A stretch of DNA of 64,000 nucleotides from Hortaea werneckii (Eukaryota; Ascomycota; Dothideomycetes; Mycosphaerellales; Teratosphaeriaceae): contig JBAOKB010000178.1 in NCBI GenBank assembly GCA_037044905.1, positions 1 to 64,000 of the forward strand. Direction: 5' to 3'. The translations under genes were made by a program, and so were the position numbers. The stretch's first letter is position 1. Each line of letters opens with the position of its first letter. This document shows positions 18,675 to 30,178 of this stretch, in pieces. The notes under the pieces were generated by a model, which did not search any database, was not told the DNA's origin, and saw only the letters and a program-made list of their open reading frames with translations.

Positions 18675-20470
18675 GCTGGATAGATTGCTACAGGCGGGGG
18701 AAACGAGCGACTGGGTGGAAGGTTGATGTGAGGTCGCGAAAGCGAGGCAATCCAGTCAAAAGATCCCCGGAGGCAAGTCGAGGTTATCGCTTCCCAAGGG
18801 TGTCGCACATGCGAAGGACGGGACTGGACAGGACAAGACAGGATAGTAAGATGGGTTGCGATATGACGTGGGCCAGCAATCAACCCCTTACCGCGAAATG
18901 AAGCGAGGAAGCGAGGGTCAGCAATTATTAGCGGGAAGACCGGCCGGGCGTGTGTTTTTGAGAAATGGTACTACTACTTATCCCGGGCAGGCGGCCGTGG
19001 ACAACAGCACAGGAAGCTCTGGGATGACAAGCCTTAGCAAATGAGGTCAATCGTCTAATCGGCAGTTTGCCAAGCCTCCAATCCTGCGCCCGCGTCGCCG
19101 TCGCCGTTTTTAGACGTGTATTCCGCGGGATGCTGCTTAATGCCCCGAACCGGTGCGAATAACAGTCTTCGGCGTCGCCAACCTGGAGCGCTGGGAGTTA
19201 CTACTGGTGCAATTCGCCACAGACCGTCGGTCGCGTCTGTGGTCGGCGTGGAGGCCAAGCCTAGATGGCAGGCAGTTCGCCCAGAGTTTAATCGCCCTGC
19301 GACGGCGGCGGTGATACCTCCCTAGCGCCTTGAGTTTACTTACTATCTTTGATCCAATCTCAGATGGCGGCTTGGAGCAGTAGTCGCCGGAACTCCTTGC
19401 ATCGTGCATGTATCTCTGTCTGCCGTGCTGCTGAGCCTCGTCGCCTTGCGAATACCTACCGCTGCGCCAATCTCACGGAAAATTTTGACCTCGCCCGGGT
19501 AATACACTGGGCGACGGTGGCAGCGCCGTGGCGGTACCCTGTGCTGTGTCGCTGCAATGTCATGTATTGCGCCACCGCCAGGCGTGGGCGACTCAGCGAG
19601 GTGGGGGAGTAGGTTCGCCGTACCTGAGCTAGAAATGTTATCATAGGGCCAGCCCTCGGCTATCGCACAGCAGTGAATCACCCTCTCGGTGCTCTGGGCC
19701 ACACACAGCACCACGCTTTCAACAGCACGGCCAGATCTCTCTCTGCTCGCTTCGCTTCGTTCGCTCGACTGGTTGGTTAGTGTAGAAGTATAGTGCATCC
19801 TCTTCTGCCCGTACCGCCGTCACAGCCCGTCGCAGGATGGCTCCTTCGAAATCTCCCACGTCGATCCTGCCGCATTCCGGCGCCCATCGGATGCAGGCGG
19901 CTGCATTAACACTTCCGGGATGGTCCATAACTCGCCTGCCATAATTTTGTACATACATACTATGTAGTATACTTGCACTGTAGAAGGATTTCCCACCATG
20001 CCCAATCAAGCACAATCGGAATTTCTCCCACTAGCCACACAGTTCGGCTTTACCGGGTAAACGAGTAGGGTTTCCTGTCTTTTTCTTTTCCCCCCTTCCG
20101 AGCCTTCGTCCCGGCCGTTCGAACCTCACGGCCCCGGGGGATGGATATGCACAGATGTGCACTAACTGCCCCTTTCGGCAGCGGCTCTTGGCTCCCAGAC
20201 TTTGTTTAGCGCAGCCACCTGCATAGATTTCTGGACATGGGTGCAGCCTGTCCGCGGGCCATTATTCGCTGTGCTGTCATATCATCAATCGATTGCCGGC
20301 ATCGCGCTCGAGACGTGACAAAGGTGCACTAGCTGCTTCTGTTGCTGCTGCTGCTGCTACTGCTGCTGCTCTTACCGTTTGCTGTTTTTGCTACCCAACT
20401 TCTACTGTCCTATTACTATCCCGTTGAGCATCTCACGTCAGCATCGGGAATCCCATATTCGTAGACAGTC
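18675..20470. other. Divergent intergenic region with CTG microsatellite
   Basis: About 1.8 kb separates the divergent UDP-glucose dehydrogenase and translocator genes and must contain both promoters. A run of CTG/CTA triplets lies at 20341-20371, about 100 bp upstream of the translocator ATG, probably in its 5' leader. A 15-mer with partial dyad symmetry (ACATACTATGTAGTA) at 19955-19969 recurs inverted at 40546-40560. Open frames on both strands are short and show no family motif. Confidence 0.5.
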
Positions 20471-21656
20471 ATGGCGATCAACGACGAGCAGACGGACCGC
20501 AGTTCTTCAAACTACTTGGGTCGATCGGAGGAGTTGGAAATGTCGGAGAAGGACCATACGATGGCGGGCAACAGTACAGAGACGAGCGACAATGAGAGCA
20601 GCGAAGGCCTGCTTAGGAAAGAAGAGCGCGATGTAGAGGCACAAAGCCATGCCGCTCCGGCTGTGGAACACACTGTGTCGCCTAAGAAGAAGCTGCTGTT
20701 TCTGGGAGCATGGTTCTTTTTCAATCTTGCCTTGACTATATCGAACAAAGCTGTGCTTGGGAAGGTGAGTAACACTGATGATTACATTTATCACACACGA
20801 GGACTGTGAGCACTGACAGTATTAACAGGCGAAATTCCCATGGCTCCTCACCACTTTACACGCATCAGCCACCTCGATCGGCTGCTTTGGCCTAATGGGG
20901 CTCGGCATGGTCAAACTGACAGCGCTGAGCTCGCGCGAGAACCTCATCCTCCTCGCCTTCTCCGTCCTCTTCACCGTGAACATTGCGATCTCGAACGTAT
21001 CTCTGGCTATGGTTTCCGTACCGCTGCACCAGATCATGCGGTCCACGTGCCCCGTAGTCACTATCCTCATCTACCGCACGCTTTACAACCGGACCTACTC
21101 CACCCCGACATACCTTTCGATGATCCCGCTCATCTTCGGTGTTGGGCTAGCTACCGCAGGCGACTACTACTGCACCCTTATCGGCTTCCTACTCACAGCC
21201 TTAGGAGTCATCCTCGCCGCGGTCAAGACCGTAGCTACCAACCGCCTAATGACTGGCTCGCTCGCCCTGTCCGCCATGGAAGTCCTACTGCGCATGTCGC
21301 CCCTGGCGGCAGTGCAATGCGTAGTCTACGCCTTCCTCACCGGCGAAGTCCGCGACTTCCACCTCGCATACCAAGAGGGCCAATTCTCGGGATCCTTTGG
21401 CATGGCCCTCCTCGCCAACGCCGTCATCGCTTTCAGCTTGAACATGGTCTCGTTCCAGGCTAACAAGTTGGCCGGCGCGCTTACGATGACGGTCGCGGGC
21501 AATGTGAAGCAAGCTTTGACCATCGCGCTCGGGATTGTGCTGTTCAATGTGCAAACCGGCCTCATGAACGCGGTCGGGATGCTCATCACCCTGGCGGGAG
21601 CGGCATGGTACAGCAAGATCGAGCTCGATAACAAGAAGGCTAAGGGGGTGCGATAG
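20471..21656 (+). CDS. Nucleotide-sugar / triose-phosphate translocator family membrane protein
   Basis: Two exons (20471..20764 and 20829..21656; 64-nt intron with GTGAGT donor) encode 373 residues. The N-terminal 75 residues are hydrophilic and Ser/Glu-rich. They are followed by about ten membrane helices of the drug/metabolite transporter superfamily. Typical TPT (DUF250) features are WFFFNLALTISNKAVLGK, then FPWLLTTLHASATSIG, SLAMVSVPLHQIMRSTCPV, LIFGVGLATAGDYYCTLIGF, ILAAVKTVATNRLMTG and the KxA-type block GALTMTVAGNVKQALTI. Members sit in Golgi or ER membranes and exchange nucleotide sugars or phosphorylated sugars; the substrate cannot be read from sequence. It is divergent from the UDP-glucose dehydrogenase gene 1.8 kb away, which is suggestive only. 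Confidence 0.9.
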
Positions 21657-21880
21657 AAATGGGAGAGGTTGGCGAATGGCTTTCCACCATTCGGAGTGAC
21701 TTGTTTTTGGCATAGCGCAAGGGGAGGGAATTCACAGTACAGGCATGAAGCGACGAAACCTTTTTTCTTCTTCTTCTTCTTCTGAGATACCCTATGCTCG
21801 TGGGTCATTTTGGGCACGGCGTTGGAAAAAAAGCATAGAGGAAGGAAACAAGATCACTTCCGCAATACATCAATATAATG

Positions 21881-22048
21881 TGTGTGTCTCCTTGTACATA
21901 AAATCACCATCCTATCCGCAATTCCAACTACCAGTTTCATTGCTACATGGACTCAACAGAATGATGTGTGTCTCCCTGTACATAAAATCACCACCATATT
22001 CACATTTCCGACTATCAATTTCATTATTACCTGCACCGGTTCATACTA
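21881..22048. repeat. Two tandem copies of an 84-bp unit
   Basis: The unit starts TGTGTGTCTCC(T/C)TGTACATAAAATC at 21881 and again at 21965, with further matching blocks such as TTTCATT. It lies downstream of the translocator gene, after a CTT microsatellite at about 21768-21784. Divergence between the copies shows an old duplication. No coding role is seen. Confidence 0.7.
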
Positions 22049-22089
22049 TGAAAACCGTCTGTTTCAGCCATAGCAGGTTGGAATAGCGG

Positions 22090-24754
22090 TTGCGATCTCC
22101 CGATCTTATTCTAGAATCCTTCTGTGATTCGTTCGGCGTTGCATCTCCGCGGGGAAAGGTGAACATCCCCATCCTGACTATCCTAGGGCTTTGCCAAGCT
22201 TGCCAAACTTCTTCTTTGTCTGTCGCCAAGCGCAATGCCAGGGATTGGGGAGTTACCTCGTGTTTCACCCTCCCTGCTGTTATGCCCCTCCGGTTGCCTC
22301 CATGATCATAATCTGCCGGCTGGGCAGGAGGATGGCGGGCAGGCTATGTACATACGTTGCTGTACCAAGATTTGGGGGAGGTACTCTCTGATCTGGGCTC
22401 CACGAGGCAGAACATCTTGCCGTGCTAGCCGTAGATGCCCATTCCAAGGACCAGCCTACAGGAATGCAAGGCTGAGCAGTGGCGGATCTACACATTGCTT
22501 TACCCTTCCGAGGTAACACAAGACTTTTCGTCCGCACGTCTCGGCCGAGCCGCCCTTCGGTAGAATGCTCTACCGTTTTCACGGTCCCCACTGATCTTCA
22601 TACAGCGTGGCTTTTATTTTATCATAGAGAGTCTGGGTTGCCGAACAGCGCAGCATTGTCGGACCTACGTCCTGCGCTGCATCGAGAAGACGGACGGAGA
22701 TGACGCCTACAATGTCACAGGACCCATGCCGATTGATGCGTTGGCCTTCCTCATCATAACCAAGCCCTCCGGAAAACCTGTTTCGAAGGACTCGGATGGC
22801 TGTACATAATACGTTCGAATGCATGGCAAAGCTACAGTAACTCCGCCACCACAGCCTATGCAACTTGCGCCCTCTCAAGACTCGCCGTGCCGTGGCATCC
22901 ACTTCCGTCGTCCGTCCTATGATTCTTCAAAAACAAGAAAAACCCAAGGTCTTGTCTTTCCCATTAGCCACGTAAGCCAGCCACGACGATCCGGCAGTTG
23001 CGAAGTCCTCTCCTCCAAACTCACTTTGCTCTGCCTTCGCGTCGCTGGGAAAGGCCAATATGAACCATCATTCGTGAAGGCCAGACCAGAACATCTGCCA
23101 AGGTACAGCCAAATGTCGGTGCGCTGCAGCCACAGCAAAACGTGCTTTAGATCAAATAGAGATTTCGCATACGCTCGGACCGGTCGTTCGGTTTCAGGGA
23201 GACTGGCTTGACTCTCATCATCGAAAGTGGTTCAGACGTTGATCATGTGAGGTCACAAGCCCCGAAAAGCTCAGCCGAACTCTGTCCGTGCCCTTCTCCT
23301 TTTGTGAAACGGTGGAGGGCTGGAGTGCTGATCTCTGTGGCTTGTGTACTGTCTCTGCTGGCGGCCAGGGCTTGGTTGTGTGACATGCGAGGTTTGTTGT
23401 TGCTGCAATTCGCTTTTCCATGTCGTGGGTGCGTACACTCCAGGTACTGAGAACGAGAAGACGCAGGCAAGCAAAGGGAGCGAAAAGAGAGAAAAAAAAA
23501 AAAAAAAAAAAGAGAAAAAAGAGAAAAAAGAGAAAAAAGAGAAAAAAAGAGAAAAAAAAAAAAAGAAGAAAAAGGAAGCAACTGAGGTAGGGCGTATGCA
23601 GTCGATAACATCACCGGACGGCCTGGTTCTCGCTGTCGTTCGGAGTTTGCTTCAATGTCAGAGGCATATGTTGCTGTTGGTCCGCTCTTTGGGGGTCGTT
23701 GCTGTAGGCACAAAGCGCCATGCTCGATTTTCCAACGCAGGGCAATTTGCGGTACGTCGAAATTTCAATCTAGGGAGTTCCGTCGTTGTTGGCGAAAGAG
23801 TGCTTGCTCCAGAAATACGAAGAGGGCGAGGATCGAGTGTCGTCGCAGCGGGTATAATGGTTTTCATGTGGTCCTCAGTAAGTCGACCACATTGAGAGTG
23901 TGCCTGTTTCCGAGGTGAGCTGGAAAGCAAGAAGGCATCTCTTCCTTCGCTCTCGTTTCAGTCGAACGTACGGAACCCCGGTTGAGTGCTTAAAAGACGC
24001 AGCATCGGAGCAAGCATTACGGACGAGTGTCATGAGCTACGTGAGTTGCGAAGCCGGTCTGGTAACTCTCCACGATTGCCATTTGCCATTATAGAGTCTC
24101 TTGACCATCTGCCCCTGGTACATTCGATCTCGTGCGCCTGAGAAAGATCAAAAGTCGAAATGATCATGGTGGACGTGGCAACGAATGCATCTGTCTGAGC
24201 TAGAAGTCTGAGGACCAAATGACGGATTTCCAGGGTCGAAAGTCTCGAAGTTAATGACTTATTGTCCCGGGTTGAATGACAAGACAGCCGCGTGAATTGA
24301 GGTCAAGCTTCCATTACGCCTGGCGCGCAGTAGTCGCCACTGGACAATCCGCGGTTGAGAACTACGCACATGCTTTTCACAAACTTTCTCAGCTTTCAGA
24401 CATGCAGACTTGGACTTGCAACAAAGATTTGTTTCATTCAATACTTCAGAACAACCAGTTGAGCTACAAGAAGAAGCAAACTCGCTTTGGAAGCAGCAGT
24501 GCTCTCTGCGCAGAGGACTTTGTGCGTTGGCGCTCGCTTGTTGTCATCGACTTCCTGACCGTGTGCAGCCGGGTCTCCTATTCTCCCTTTCACTCGCATC
24601 GACTGGCGAACGAACAGAAAAGCGTCAGGCAGTCACCTCTTAATCGCACCTATCCGGCCACGCTCTTCAGAACCGAACCATCGACAGGCCAGGGAGGCCA
24701 CGGACGACAACAGCAGGAGAAGGGAGGAGAAATAAAATCCAAGAGAAGAGGAAA
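22090..24754. other. Intergenic, with A-rich microsatellite
   Basis: No gene is recognised in this 2.7-kb stretch. At 23490-23575 there is a purine microsatellite of A runs alternating with AGAGA/GAAAAAA units, which generates long but meaningless Lys/Glu-rich open frames. Other frames in the region are short and carry no recognisable domain. The last few hundred bases are probably promoter and leader of the gene at 24755. Confidence 0.5.
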
Positions 24755-25672
24755 ATGCCCATCCCAAACCCCTCCTCGTCCCTTCCCCCTAACTCCTCCT
24801 GCCCCACTTCAATCCTCATCCGCGGCATCACGCCAAAACCCCCCTCTTCTTCCTCATCTCCCGACGGTTACACCTCCAGTCCCCTCCTCGAGTTCTCCCC
24901 CACTCTAACCACCATCCCGCTCCACCTCTGGATCAACCTCCCCTGGGTCCCCTCCCCGATTTCCGCCCTCCTCGGGACACCAATTCAGTTGGCACGATAT
25001 CCCGCCGCCGCCGCTAACGTCAACAACATCAACACCGACAGATTCTCTTCCACCTCCTCCGCCTCAGGAGCGAGAGTTTTCCCAGCTGGGATGTTGCAGA
25101 ACGGGAAGGGCGTACAGCAGACAGAAGCGATGGAGGAGGAAGAGGAAGCAGAAGAAGACGCGGACGGGGACGGGGACTTCCAACCCATCGCCCCCCTCCT
25201 CCCCTTCTTCCTCGAAACCGACCCAGAGGACGTGGCGACGTTCGGGAAAGTGCGGCTGAATTGGTTACAGGGGACTGTGCTTGTCTCCTCCTCTCCTATC
25301 CCTACCACCACCACCACCACCACCACAACCACCCCATCCGACACCCCCGAAACTACTCCTACTACTGCTAAACCCTTCAACCCCACCAACCAAGCCACCG
25401 AGCTCGCCTCATCCTCATCCTCAACCCAATGCCCCGACCAGCAGCAGCAAAAGCAGCAGCTTCAGCCCCTCCACCCCCGTCTCCTAGCCCAGATGGTCCA
25501 ATACCTCAACGGCCCCGTTTTCCGCGCTATTAAAGCGTACCGCACACTCGACTTGGGATCCGCGGAGAAGAAAACCCGGGCGAGAGAGATCAGGGCGGAG
25601 ATGTTTTCCCCGCAGGCGTTCGAGGGGTGGGTTTCACGGGGTGGGAATGAGGGGGATCGAGCGGAGGAGTAG
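24755..25672 (+). CDS. Low-complexity hypothetical protein, 305 aa
   Basis: The frame starts MPIPNPSSS in a good context and ends at 25672. It alternates ordered segments (LLEFSPTLTTIPLHLWINLPWVPS, FQPIAPLLPFFLETDP, VRLNWLQGTVLVSS and LHPRLLAQMVQYLNGPVFRAIKAYR) with low-complexity ones: poly-Ser, an acidic EEEEEAEEDADGDGD stretch, poly-Thr encoded by ACC repeats, and poly-Gln. Hydrophobic segments are too short and Pro-rich for clear membrane helices. The ordered pieces and strong C-ending codon bias suggest a real gene. I do not recognise a family or function. A G-rich, quadruplex-prone 3' flank begins at the stop codon. Confidence 0.6.
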   Translation: MPIPNPSSSLPPNSSCPTSILIRGITPKPPSSSSSPDGYTSSPLLEFSPTLTTIPLHLWINLPWVPSPISALLGTPIQLARYPAAAANVNNINTDRFSSTSSASGARVFPAGMLQNGKGVQQTEAMEEEEEAEEDADGDGDFQPIAPLLPFFLETDPEDVATFGKVRLNWLQGTVLVSSSPIPTTTTTTTTTTPSDTPETTPTTAKPFNPTNQATELASSSSSTQCPDQQQQKQQLQPLHPRLLAQMVQYLNGPVFRAIKAYRTLDLGSAEKKTRAREIRAEMFSPQAFEGWVSRGGNEGDRAEE

Positions 25673-26300
25673 GGAGGGGGGATAGGGTGGGAGGAAGGGG
25701 AGGTGGTGTGTGAGGAGGAGGAGGGTGGGGGGTTGAAAGGGGCATAGGGAGGAGAAGGGGGGTTTATCGGGGAATGGGGGGTTTATTGGGGAATGGGGGT
25801 TTTGGGAGGAGGGGGGTTTTTATTGGGGGAAGGGGGGCTCACCAGGGGAAAGGGGTTTGTGCCCGGGGGTGGAGGGGATGAGAGTTTGTTTGGGGCAGGG
25901 AGCTTACTTGGGGAAAGGGGGATTTCTTTGTAAAAGGAGGTTTTTCTGGAGGAAGGAGTTTTCCCCCTGGATTAAGGGGTCATTTTCCCTGATACAAGAA
26001 TGTTTCGCGGGGGTGAAAGAGGAAAGGATCCTCTAGCGCAGAATGGGGCTGCCTTTTCCCGAATCAACAAGACAAAGAAGGCAGGAGAGAGGCCATAATA
26101 AGTCGAGTTAATAAGTGTTCCATCGGCTCGGAGAAGGAGTATAGGATAAAACGAAAAAGGAAAATAAGAAAGCCGTGCAAAGGGTTGGTCCCTTGGAGTG
26201 AAAGCGAGATCGAGAGGCATAGAGAAAACCGACCCTTTCACCCCTTCTATCCTCTCTCTTTCCCCTTCTGTCTTTTCTCTCTTTCTCCTTTCTCCTTTCT

Positions 26301-26341
<41 letters not shown>

Positions 26342-26811
26342 TCTCTCTCTCTTGACCTGCCTACCCGTAGAGCTAAGGGAGATCCCTAGTAAAAGAGTAA
26401 TAAGGACGAGGATATTGGATTTCGTTGCTCACCTTTTCCCCCCTTCCTTCCTTGCCTCCTTCCATCTTTCTTCTCCCATCTCCTCCGAGCGTAAAGGAAA
26501 GGAAAATGAAGGGGGACTAGAGTTTAAGACTAGAATAAGAAGAAGAAGAAGCAAAAAAAGAAAAGAGGCACAGCTCCCCTTTTTTCCATCTTTCTTCCCT
26601 ACGTTTCTACATCCGTGAGCTTAAGAGACAACATCCCCGCTCCTTAGCTACCTACATGGTAGCTCTTAAAATCGACAGCCCTTTTTTTTTTTTTTTTTAA
26701 AAAAAGAAAACAGGGGGGAAAAAAAACACAAAGATGATATAAAAGAAGACATCCTTCTTTTCCACACGGCCATTGTTCTTCCTTTCTCTGTCTATATGTG
26801 CCCCCCTACCA

Positions 26812-26849
<38 letters not shown>

Positions 26850-27005
26850 CCCCCAAATCCCCCTCGTTACCTTTGAAAACTCCCGCCCGCCTCACATCGC
26901 TCCGGGCCCTCCCTCGACCCCACCTCAAAACTGGAAAGAAAGTTTCCTAAAAGGGAATCAAACACATCTACACCCACCCCCCACCCTTCCAACCATCCAT
27001 CCACC
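25673..27005. repeat. G-rich and homopolymer-rich intergenic region
   Basis: Immediately after the stop at 25672 the plus strand carries dense runs of three to six G (25673-25960; repeated variants of GGGGTTTATTGGGGAA). Further on are C38 at 26302-26339 followed by a CT microsatellite, T17 at 26682-26698 and C35 at 26813-26847. No gene is recognised. Open frames here are driven by the repeats. Confidence 0.75.
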
Positions 27006-28664
27006 CTAATCATACTGAAACAACACACTAATACTCTCCCCATGATGCACCCTGCGAATCGCCTCCGCAAACACGGTCCCCACCTCAAGAACCTCCAACT
27101 TCGGACAACCCAGGACATGTTCATCCTGCGGCACACTATTCGTCGCGATGACTTTATCCAAGCAAGAAGCATTGATACGCTCGACGGCGTCGCCGGAGAA
27201 GACGCCGTGGGTGACGAGGGCGAGGACGGTGTGGGCGCCTTCTTTTTTCAGGAGCTTGGCCGCCCGCGTGATGGTGTTGGAGGTGTCGGCGAGGTCGTCG
27301 ATGAGGATGGCGGTGCGGTTGGCGACGGAGCCGACGAGGAGCATGGTGGCGTTTTGGCGGTCGTGGACGGCGGTTGGGCGACGTTCCTGGGGGGAGGAGA
27401 AAGGTTAGTGGATTGGATCGAAAAGTCGGAGTCCTTGTTGTTGTTGTTGTTTTTTTTCCCCCTTTTCTTCCTTTTGGGGGGGGGGGGGGGGGGGATGTTC
27501 TTCCTCTCTTCTCAACACACAAAAGATGGGTGGATGGATGGATTGACGAATTGAAATTAAGAGTTCTTTTCTCTCCCCCGCCAATCCTTGAAAGCAAGAA
27601 TTGAACAGGCTAGATCGGAGTCGAACTCTCCCACTTCTTTTCCTTCCTCTTTTTCTGTTAAGATGACATACCTTATGAATCAACGCAAAATCCATCCCCA
27701 ACGCATCCGCAATATTCGTCGCGCGCTTCGCGCCTCCCGCATCGGGGGACACAATCACACAGCCATCGGGACCGCCGTACTTGGGCATGATCTGGTGCTG
27801 GATATACTTCTTCAGCAGGTGGCGGCCGTACAGGTTGTCGACGGGGATGTCGAAGAAGCCCTGGTACTGCGGGTCGTGCAGGTCCATGGTGATGATGTGG
27901 TCGGCGCCGGCGCAGGTTAGGAGGTCCGCGACCAAGGTGCCGGCTTGGGCCACCCATTGCTTGTAGCCGCGTTGGGGTTTGAAGTCGATTGGGGGTTGGT
28001 TGGTGGCGGAGGAAGGGTGGGCTGCGGCGCTGGTAGGGATGGATGTCGTGGATGTCGCTGCGGCCGGGTTGTCTTCGAAGTAGGAGCCCGTGGTGGACGG
28101 GGCGGAAACGTCCGACTGGATGCTATCCAGCGTGTCCTTCCGCTTGGGTTGGTAGGGTCGGCTGCCGGAGTTGCCGTTGGAGCCGACGGAGAGGCCGTTG
28201 AGGCGTTTGTGGAGGTGTTGGCTGCCGTTGCGAGTGAGGCCGGCACTTTCCTGGCCGCCGGGGGCGGGGGTGCCGGGTCGGGATTCGAAGGTGTATTTGG
28301 AGACGCCGTCGGCCATGCTGGTGGGCTGTCGAGCGAGCGGAGCACCGACCTTGTTGTATGGCAGATCCGACTGACGGCTGTAGGGGAAGAGGGGCAGGAC
28401 GGCGGTGACACGCTTAGCGCTGGCCGTCTTGCAGGCGGAGATGGTGATGAGCAGCTCCATGAGGTGGTCGTTGACATTGCCGCCGCCGGATTGGACGATG
28501 AAGACGTCCTTGCCACGGACACTCTCGCCGACCTCAACGCGAGTCTCACCAACGCTGAACTTGGCGAGGTGGATGTTGCTAGGCGGGATGCCCAGCTGGG
28601 TGCAGATGGTCTCGGTCAGGGCAGGGTGGGAGCTGCCCGAGAACATGACAATGTTGCGGACCAT
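27006..28664 (-). CDS. Ribose-phosphate pyrophosphokinase (PRPP synthetase) subunit with insertion
   Basis: Two exons on the minus strand, 28664..27672 and 27386..27006, encode 457 residues. The enzyme family transfers pyrophosphate from ATP to ribose-5-phosphate, making PRPP for nucleotide, His and Trp synthesis. The protein starts MVRNIVMFSGSSHPAL. Family motifs are FSVGETRVEVGESVRGKDVF, the loop FPYSRQSDLPYNKVGAPL, TMDLHDPQYQGFFDIPVDNL, the KRAT-type motif, and the PRPP-binding loop ILIDDLADTSNT in exon 2. A poorly conserved Ser/Pro-rich insertion of about 120 residues (from about residue 108) separates the catalytic loop from GYKQWVAQAGTLVADLL. Insertions at such positions occur in the larger yeast subunits Prs1 and Prs5, so this is probably that subunit type. 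The 285-nt intron (27387..27671; donor GTATGT, acceptor CCCCCAG) is unusually long here and contains a G19 run. The start matches the family; longer in-frame starts lack ATG. Confidence 0.93.
27476..27494. repeat. G19 homopolymer inside the PRPP synthetase intron
   Basis: Nineteen G on the plus strand, hence C on the transcript, lie in the middle of the only intron of the minus-strand PRPP synthetase gene. A GTT microsatellite and T run lie next to it at 27436-27458. Confidence 0.85.
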
Positions 28665-29274
28665 GATGGCAGGATTGTAGTTTGTCCAGCTGTTCTGTAT
28701 CTTGTTCCTCTTGACCTCTTCGGTGGGTGTTGTCTTATACTTCACTGAGTGATATCGGTACTACAGTGTGGATTGATCACTGAAGCTTCCCTTCTCTTTC
28801 GCTCTTGCCGGTTTCGGACAGAGTCGCAGTCACAGTCGCAGTTGCCGTTGCACAGGGAGCTCCTTCTCAACTTGCTCACCCACAGCAGTCGTTCTTCCCC
28901 CGCTTGCCAGGCTGGTCAATCGCAATCGGGAGGGGAAGGAAGGAGGTAGTCTCGGACATAGTAATGATATCCAGACCATCAAAGCCCAAAAGTCGCTCTG
29001 AAAGCCGGGGGAGGCTGCATCATTTTCCTCGAAAAAGCCCCGGCCCGACCCACTCGCCTGCGGGGAGATAAGCGAGCGAGCGATAAGACATCTTATCGTC
29101 TCTCCAAGCTTCACAGGCAGCATGCATGCACTATACTATCTCATGTAGTCGGTCGGGAGGGTGCATCTCACGGATCATCTCTCTCAGTCGCTGCAGCCCA
29201 TCATGTTGCAGACTGTGATACTGAAGGACACCATTAACCGTTGATTAACCCCCTCATCAACTCTTCCTGTAGCC

Positions 29275-30129
29275 ATGGCCAATCCATCCCCCGACGTCCC
29301 CGCCGTACCTATCCTGCTCCTCGGCGACGCAGGCGTAGGTAAGTCCACCTTTCTCTCGTACGTACCCCGTCCCCCTCCTCCTCCCTCTTACCCTCCTGTC
29401 CCACCCTCTCACTAACCCTCCTCCCTCCCTTCCAGCCGCCTAACCCTCGGCAACACCGCCCCCTCCACCCCCACCACTGCCCTCCCAACCCTCCACGACC
29501 TCAACCAACCCTTCCCCTTCGACATCCTTATGTACAACCGGCCCTACCGCTTCGAATTCTCCGACACGGCCAGTCCCACCAACTACACCCTCCTCGACCC
29601 CGCCGTCATCGTCCTCTGCTACAGCATCGCCGATCCCGCCAGTCTCGCGAATCTCCGCACTAAATGGATCCGCATCGCCGAGGACCACTTTAACCCGGAC
29701 GATCGGATCCCGATAATTGTGCTAGGACTGCAGAGGGATGTGAGGGGACGAGAGGATTACCGGGGGAGCGTGAGACCTGCTGCCCAACAATCTCCTCCTT
29801 TCGAGCGGGCGGATGATGATGGGTACTATGCGCGAGGTACCTCTATCTTCTCCGCCGACGACCCCACTAACGACCCCCCTACCACCACCACCACCACCGT
29901 CAAAGATCCTTCCGGCGATGATGTCCTTCCTCTCAACCCCCGCACCTTCACCTACCCCCAAGAAGCCCTCCGGCTCGCCCAGGAAATGCGCTGTGATCGG
30001 TACTGCGAATGCAGCGCGCTAACCGGCGAACTCTTCCGCGAAGTCGTCGAGGATTTGGCGAGGACGGCCGCGTTGACGACGACGGAGAAGGGGGGAAGGA
30101 CTGAGGGGTGGGGGTGTGGGGTTATGTGA
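29275..30129 (+). CDS. Atypical Ras/Rho-like small GTPase with CAAX box
   Basis: Two exons (29275..29357 and 29436..30129; 78-nt intron) encode 258 residues. The P-loop GDAGVGKS is at residues 17-24. The switch II region reads FEFSDTASPTNYTLL, so the DTAGQE consensus is lost, including the catalytic Gln. Next is the Rho-like YSIADPASLANLRTKW. The base-specificity motif is replaced by VLGLQRDVRG, similar to the LKxD region of Rho proteins. Between G4 and G5 lies a Thr/Asp-rich insertion of about 65 residues. G5 is ECSALTG. The C-terminus CGVM is a farnesylation-type CAAX box, implying membrane attachment. It probably binds nucleotide but hydrolyses it poorly. Cellular role unknown. Confidence 0.8.
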
Positions 30130-30153
30130 TTCGGGGTTGCGTGGTATGGGGAC

Positions 30154-30178
30154 GGGGGGGGGGGGGGGGGGGGGGGGG
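30154..30178. repeat. G25 homopolymer downstream of the GTPase gene
   Basis: Twenty-five consecutive G begin 24 bp after the GTPase stop codon, followed by G-rich sequence to about 30300. This would be in the 3' UTR. Confidence 0.9.

Noticed and set aside
25673..25960. G-rich repeats as interstitial telomere
   Set aside because: The units vary in length and sequence and do not match TTAGGG-type repeats.
27154..27597. Arg/His/Pro-rich minus-strand frame of 147 codons across the PRPP synthetase intron
   Set aside because: It is frame-shifted against the PRPP synthetase exons and composed of repeat-like codons (CGC, CCC, CAC).
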